Assembly (NCBI GenBank): GCA_947071955.1
Contig: CAMTGL010000133.1
Span: forward strand, 1 to 5,970
Direction of reading: 5' to 3'
Length of the DNA stretch: 5,970 bases
Origin: an uncultured Plesiomonas sp.
GTDB taxonomy: Bacteria; Pseudomonadota; Gammaproteobacteria; Enterobacterales; CAMTGL01
The position numbers and the translations under genes are program-made. The notes below the pieces were generated by a model. That model was not told the DNA's origin. It did no database searches and worked only from the letters and a program-made list of their open reading frames with translations. Shown piece after piece: positions 4,889 to 5,970 of the stretch; within the stretch, counting starts at the first letter, position 1, and every line of letters starts with the position of its first letter.

Positions 4889-5970
4889 TTAAATACCCTG
4901 ATCTTTCAAGAATGCCTCAACATCCTGATACGTACCCTTAAAACAGATACGATCGGCTTTTTTGCCCAGTTGATACTGGTACATCGGGTCGTAATACTCA
5001 ACCAGTAACGGCGTTAACCAGCTCATGTGTACGTCAGCCGACTGGCCCTGCTGATGCTGAACCAGTGCATTTTCCAGCAGCTCGGTGATCTCTTGAAAGC
5101 GGGTCATTCCTAAGCGCTTACGAATGCCAAATAAGCCATGACGCAGATAGTCGGCAAACTGCATCCAACCTTGTTGTTCACCATACACACTGATAAAACC
5201 GTTTAGCATGAAATCGACGTACTCTTCGCGCAGGCGAACTAACCGAACATCCACAGGGTCTTCAATAACGGCAATTTTCGCTTCGGTCATTGACTCGAAC
5301 AGCTCTAGCGGTACGTGTGCCGAGCCGATAATCCGCCCCTCATCCTCAAGCACCAATGAGGTTGCGCCTATGTCCATACACTTAAGCAGCTCAATGGCCA
5401 ACTGATTTTCAAACCCAATTTGAGTAGATTGATCAACCACCATCCGGCCAAAAGAGGAACCACGGTGACGGGCTGCGCCTTCCAGATCAGCACTGTTTGG
5501 CAGTGATTTAATCAGGCGCGTTTTACCGCTGCCGGTGTTGCCGCCAATCAGTGTTACCGGCAATTTTGCCGCTTCAACGGTCTGTTCCATTAAAAAACGG
5601 CGCAAAGCTTTGTAGCCACCTTCAATCAGCGGGTAATCCACCCCCGCTTCTTTCAACCATGCTTGGGTAATGTGTGAGCGCTGACCGCCGCGAAAACAGT
5701 ACATGTAGCCGTGCGGATGCGTATGACAATAGGCTGCCCAGGCAGCAAGACGCGCGCCTTTTACATCATCGCGCACCAAATTATGCCCTAAACGCAGCGC
5801 GCGCTCAGGGCCTTCCTCTTTGTAACAGATCCCGACTGCCTCCCGCTCACGATCATTCATCAGCGGCAAGTTAACCGAAGTCGGGAATGCACCTTGCAAA
5901 TATTCAACCGGCGCACGCACATCCATGAGCGGGGTATCCGTTAAAAACAGCGTTCGAAAATCCACTTCGG
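4889..5970 (-). CDS. mnmH: tRNA 2-selenouridine synthase (5' end outside the window)
   Basis: MnmH (SelU, YbbB) replaces the sulfur of 2-thiouridine at the wobble position of tRNA-Lys, -Glu and -Gln with selenium from selenophosphate, through a geranylated intermediate. Residues here are counted from the Val codon at 5965-5963. An N-terminal rhodanese domain (about 1-125) has MDVRAPVEYLQGA and the active-site cysteine C90 in YCFRGGQRSH, matching C97 of E. coli YbbB. A P-loop domain follows, with Walker A GGNTGSGKT at 141-149, DLEGAARHRGSSFGR, VLEDEGRIIGSAHVP and the family's closing LLVEYYDPMYQYQLGKKA. The reading frame stays open to the window edge. The codons before Val 5965 read x-Glu, and with them the frame aligns as T-E-x-D-F/Y-R with E. 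coli TEQDYR. The GTG at 5965 is therefore probably internal, and the true start lies about five or six codons beyond position 5970. The selenophosphate synthetase gene selD is not in the window. Confidence 0.96.
   Translation of the reverse strand, partial: EVDFRTLFLTDTPLMDVRAPVEYLQGAFPTSVNLPLMNDREREAVGICYKEEGPERALRLGHNLVRDDVKGARLAAWAAYCHTHPHGYMYCFRGGQRSHITQAWLKEAGVDYPLIEGGYKALRRFLMEQTVEAAKLPVTLIGGNTGSGKTRLIKSLPNSADLEGAARHRGSSFGRMVVDQSTQIGFENQLAIELLKCMDIGATSLVLEDEGRIIGSAHVPLELFESMTEAKIAVIEDPVDVRLVRLREEYVDFMLNGFISVYGEQQGWMQFADYLRHGLFGIRKRLGMTRFQEITELLENALVQHQQGQSADVHMSWLTPLLVEYYDPMYQYQLGKKADRICFKGTYQDVEAFLKDQGI

Noticed and set aside
5963..5965. GTG at 5965 as the start codon of mnmH
   Set aside because: The frame stays open to the window edge, and the next codon upstream (Glu) continues the alignment with E. 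coli YbbB (TEQDYR), so the start is most likely outside the window.

Overview
The window looks like an ordinary chromosomal stretch of a Gammaproteobacterium of moderate GC content. The evidence is close residue-level resemblance of TopB and MnmH to the E. coli proteins, and a YgiW-type BOF protein next to a QseBC/PhoPQ-like two-component pair. I cannot name the genus from sequence alone. All seven supported genes lie on the minus strand, so they are read from the right end to the left. No mobile element, CRISPR array, tRNA or rRNA is visible, and no gene-free stretch exceeds about 125 bases.

Right part (about 4773-5970): mnmH (selU/ybbB), the rhodanese-P-loop tRNA 2-selenouridine synthase. 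Its first few codons lie beyond the window edge. It is followed by a short intergenic region with a GC-rich inverted repeat that may end its transcript. Middle part (2745-4772): topB, a complete type IA DNA topoisomerase III with all catalytic residues at the same numbers as E. coli TopB, plus a lysine-rich C-terminal tail. After a 61-base gap comes a small secreted protein of unknown function (2174-2683). It resembles the DUF1496 family and has an unusually long N-terminal region before its signal sequence.

Left part (1-2071): a sensory locus of four genes in one direction. In order they are a YgiW/BOF periplasmic OB-fold protein, a periplasmic PepSY-domain protein, an OmpR-family response regulator and a sensor histidine kinase cut by the left edge. 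The regulator and kinase overlap by 11 bases and are surely co-translated. The two small exported proteins upstream are the kind of periplasmic accessory or target proteins found with cation- or stress-sensing systems of this class (known examples: ygiW-qseBC in Aggregatibacter, and CarSR with the OB-fold protein CarO in Pseudomonas). The sensed signal cannot be read from this sequence.

I do not see a wholly new system. The points most worth a second look are non-coding. One is a pair of overlapping dyads that could hide the YgiW-like gene's Shine-Dalgarno sequence or form an operator. Another is a four-copy CATTA array just upstream of the response regulator. The third is a triple ATGAAAA repeat in front of the DUF1496-like gene.
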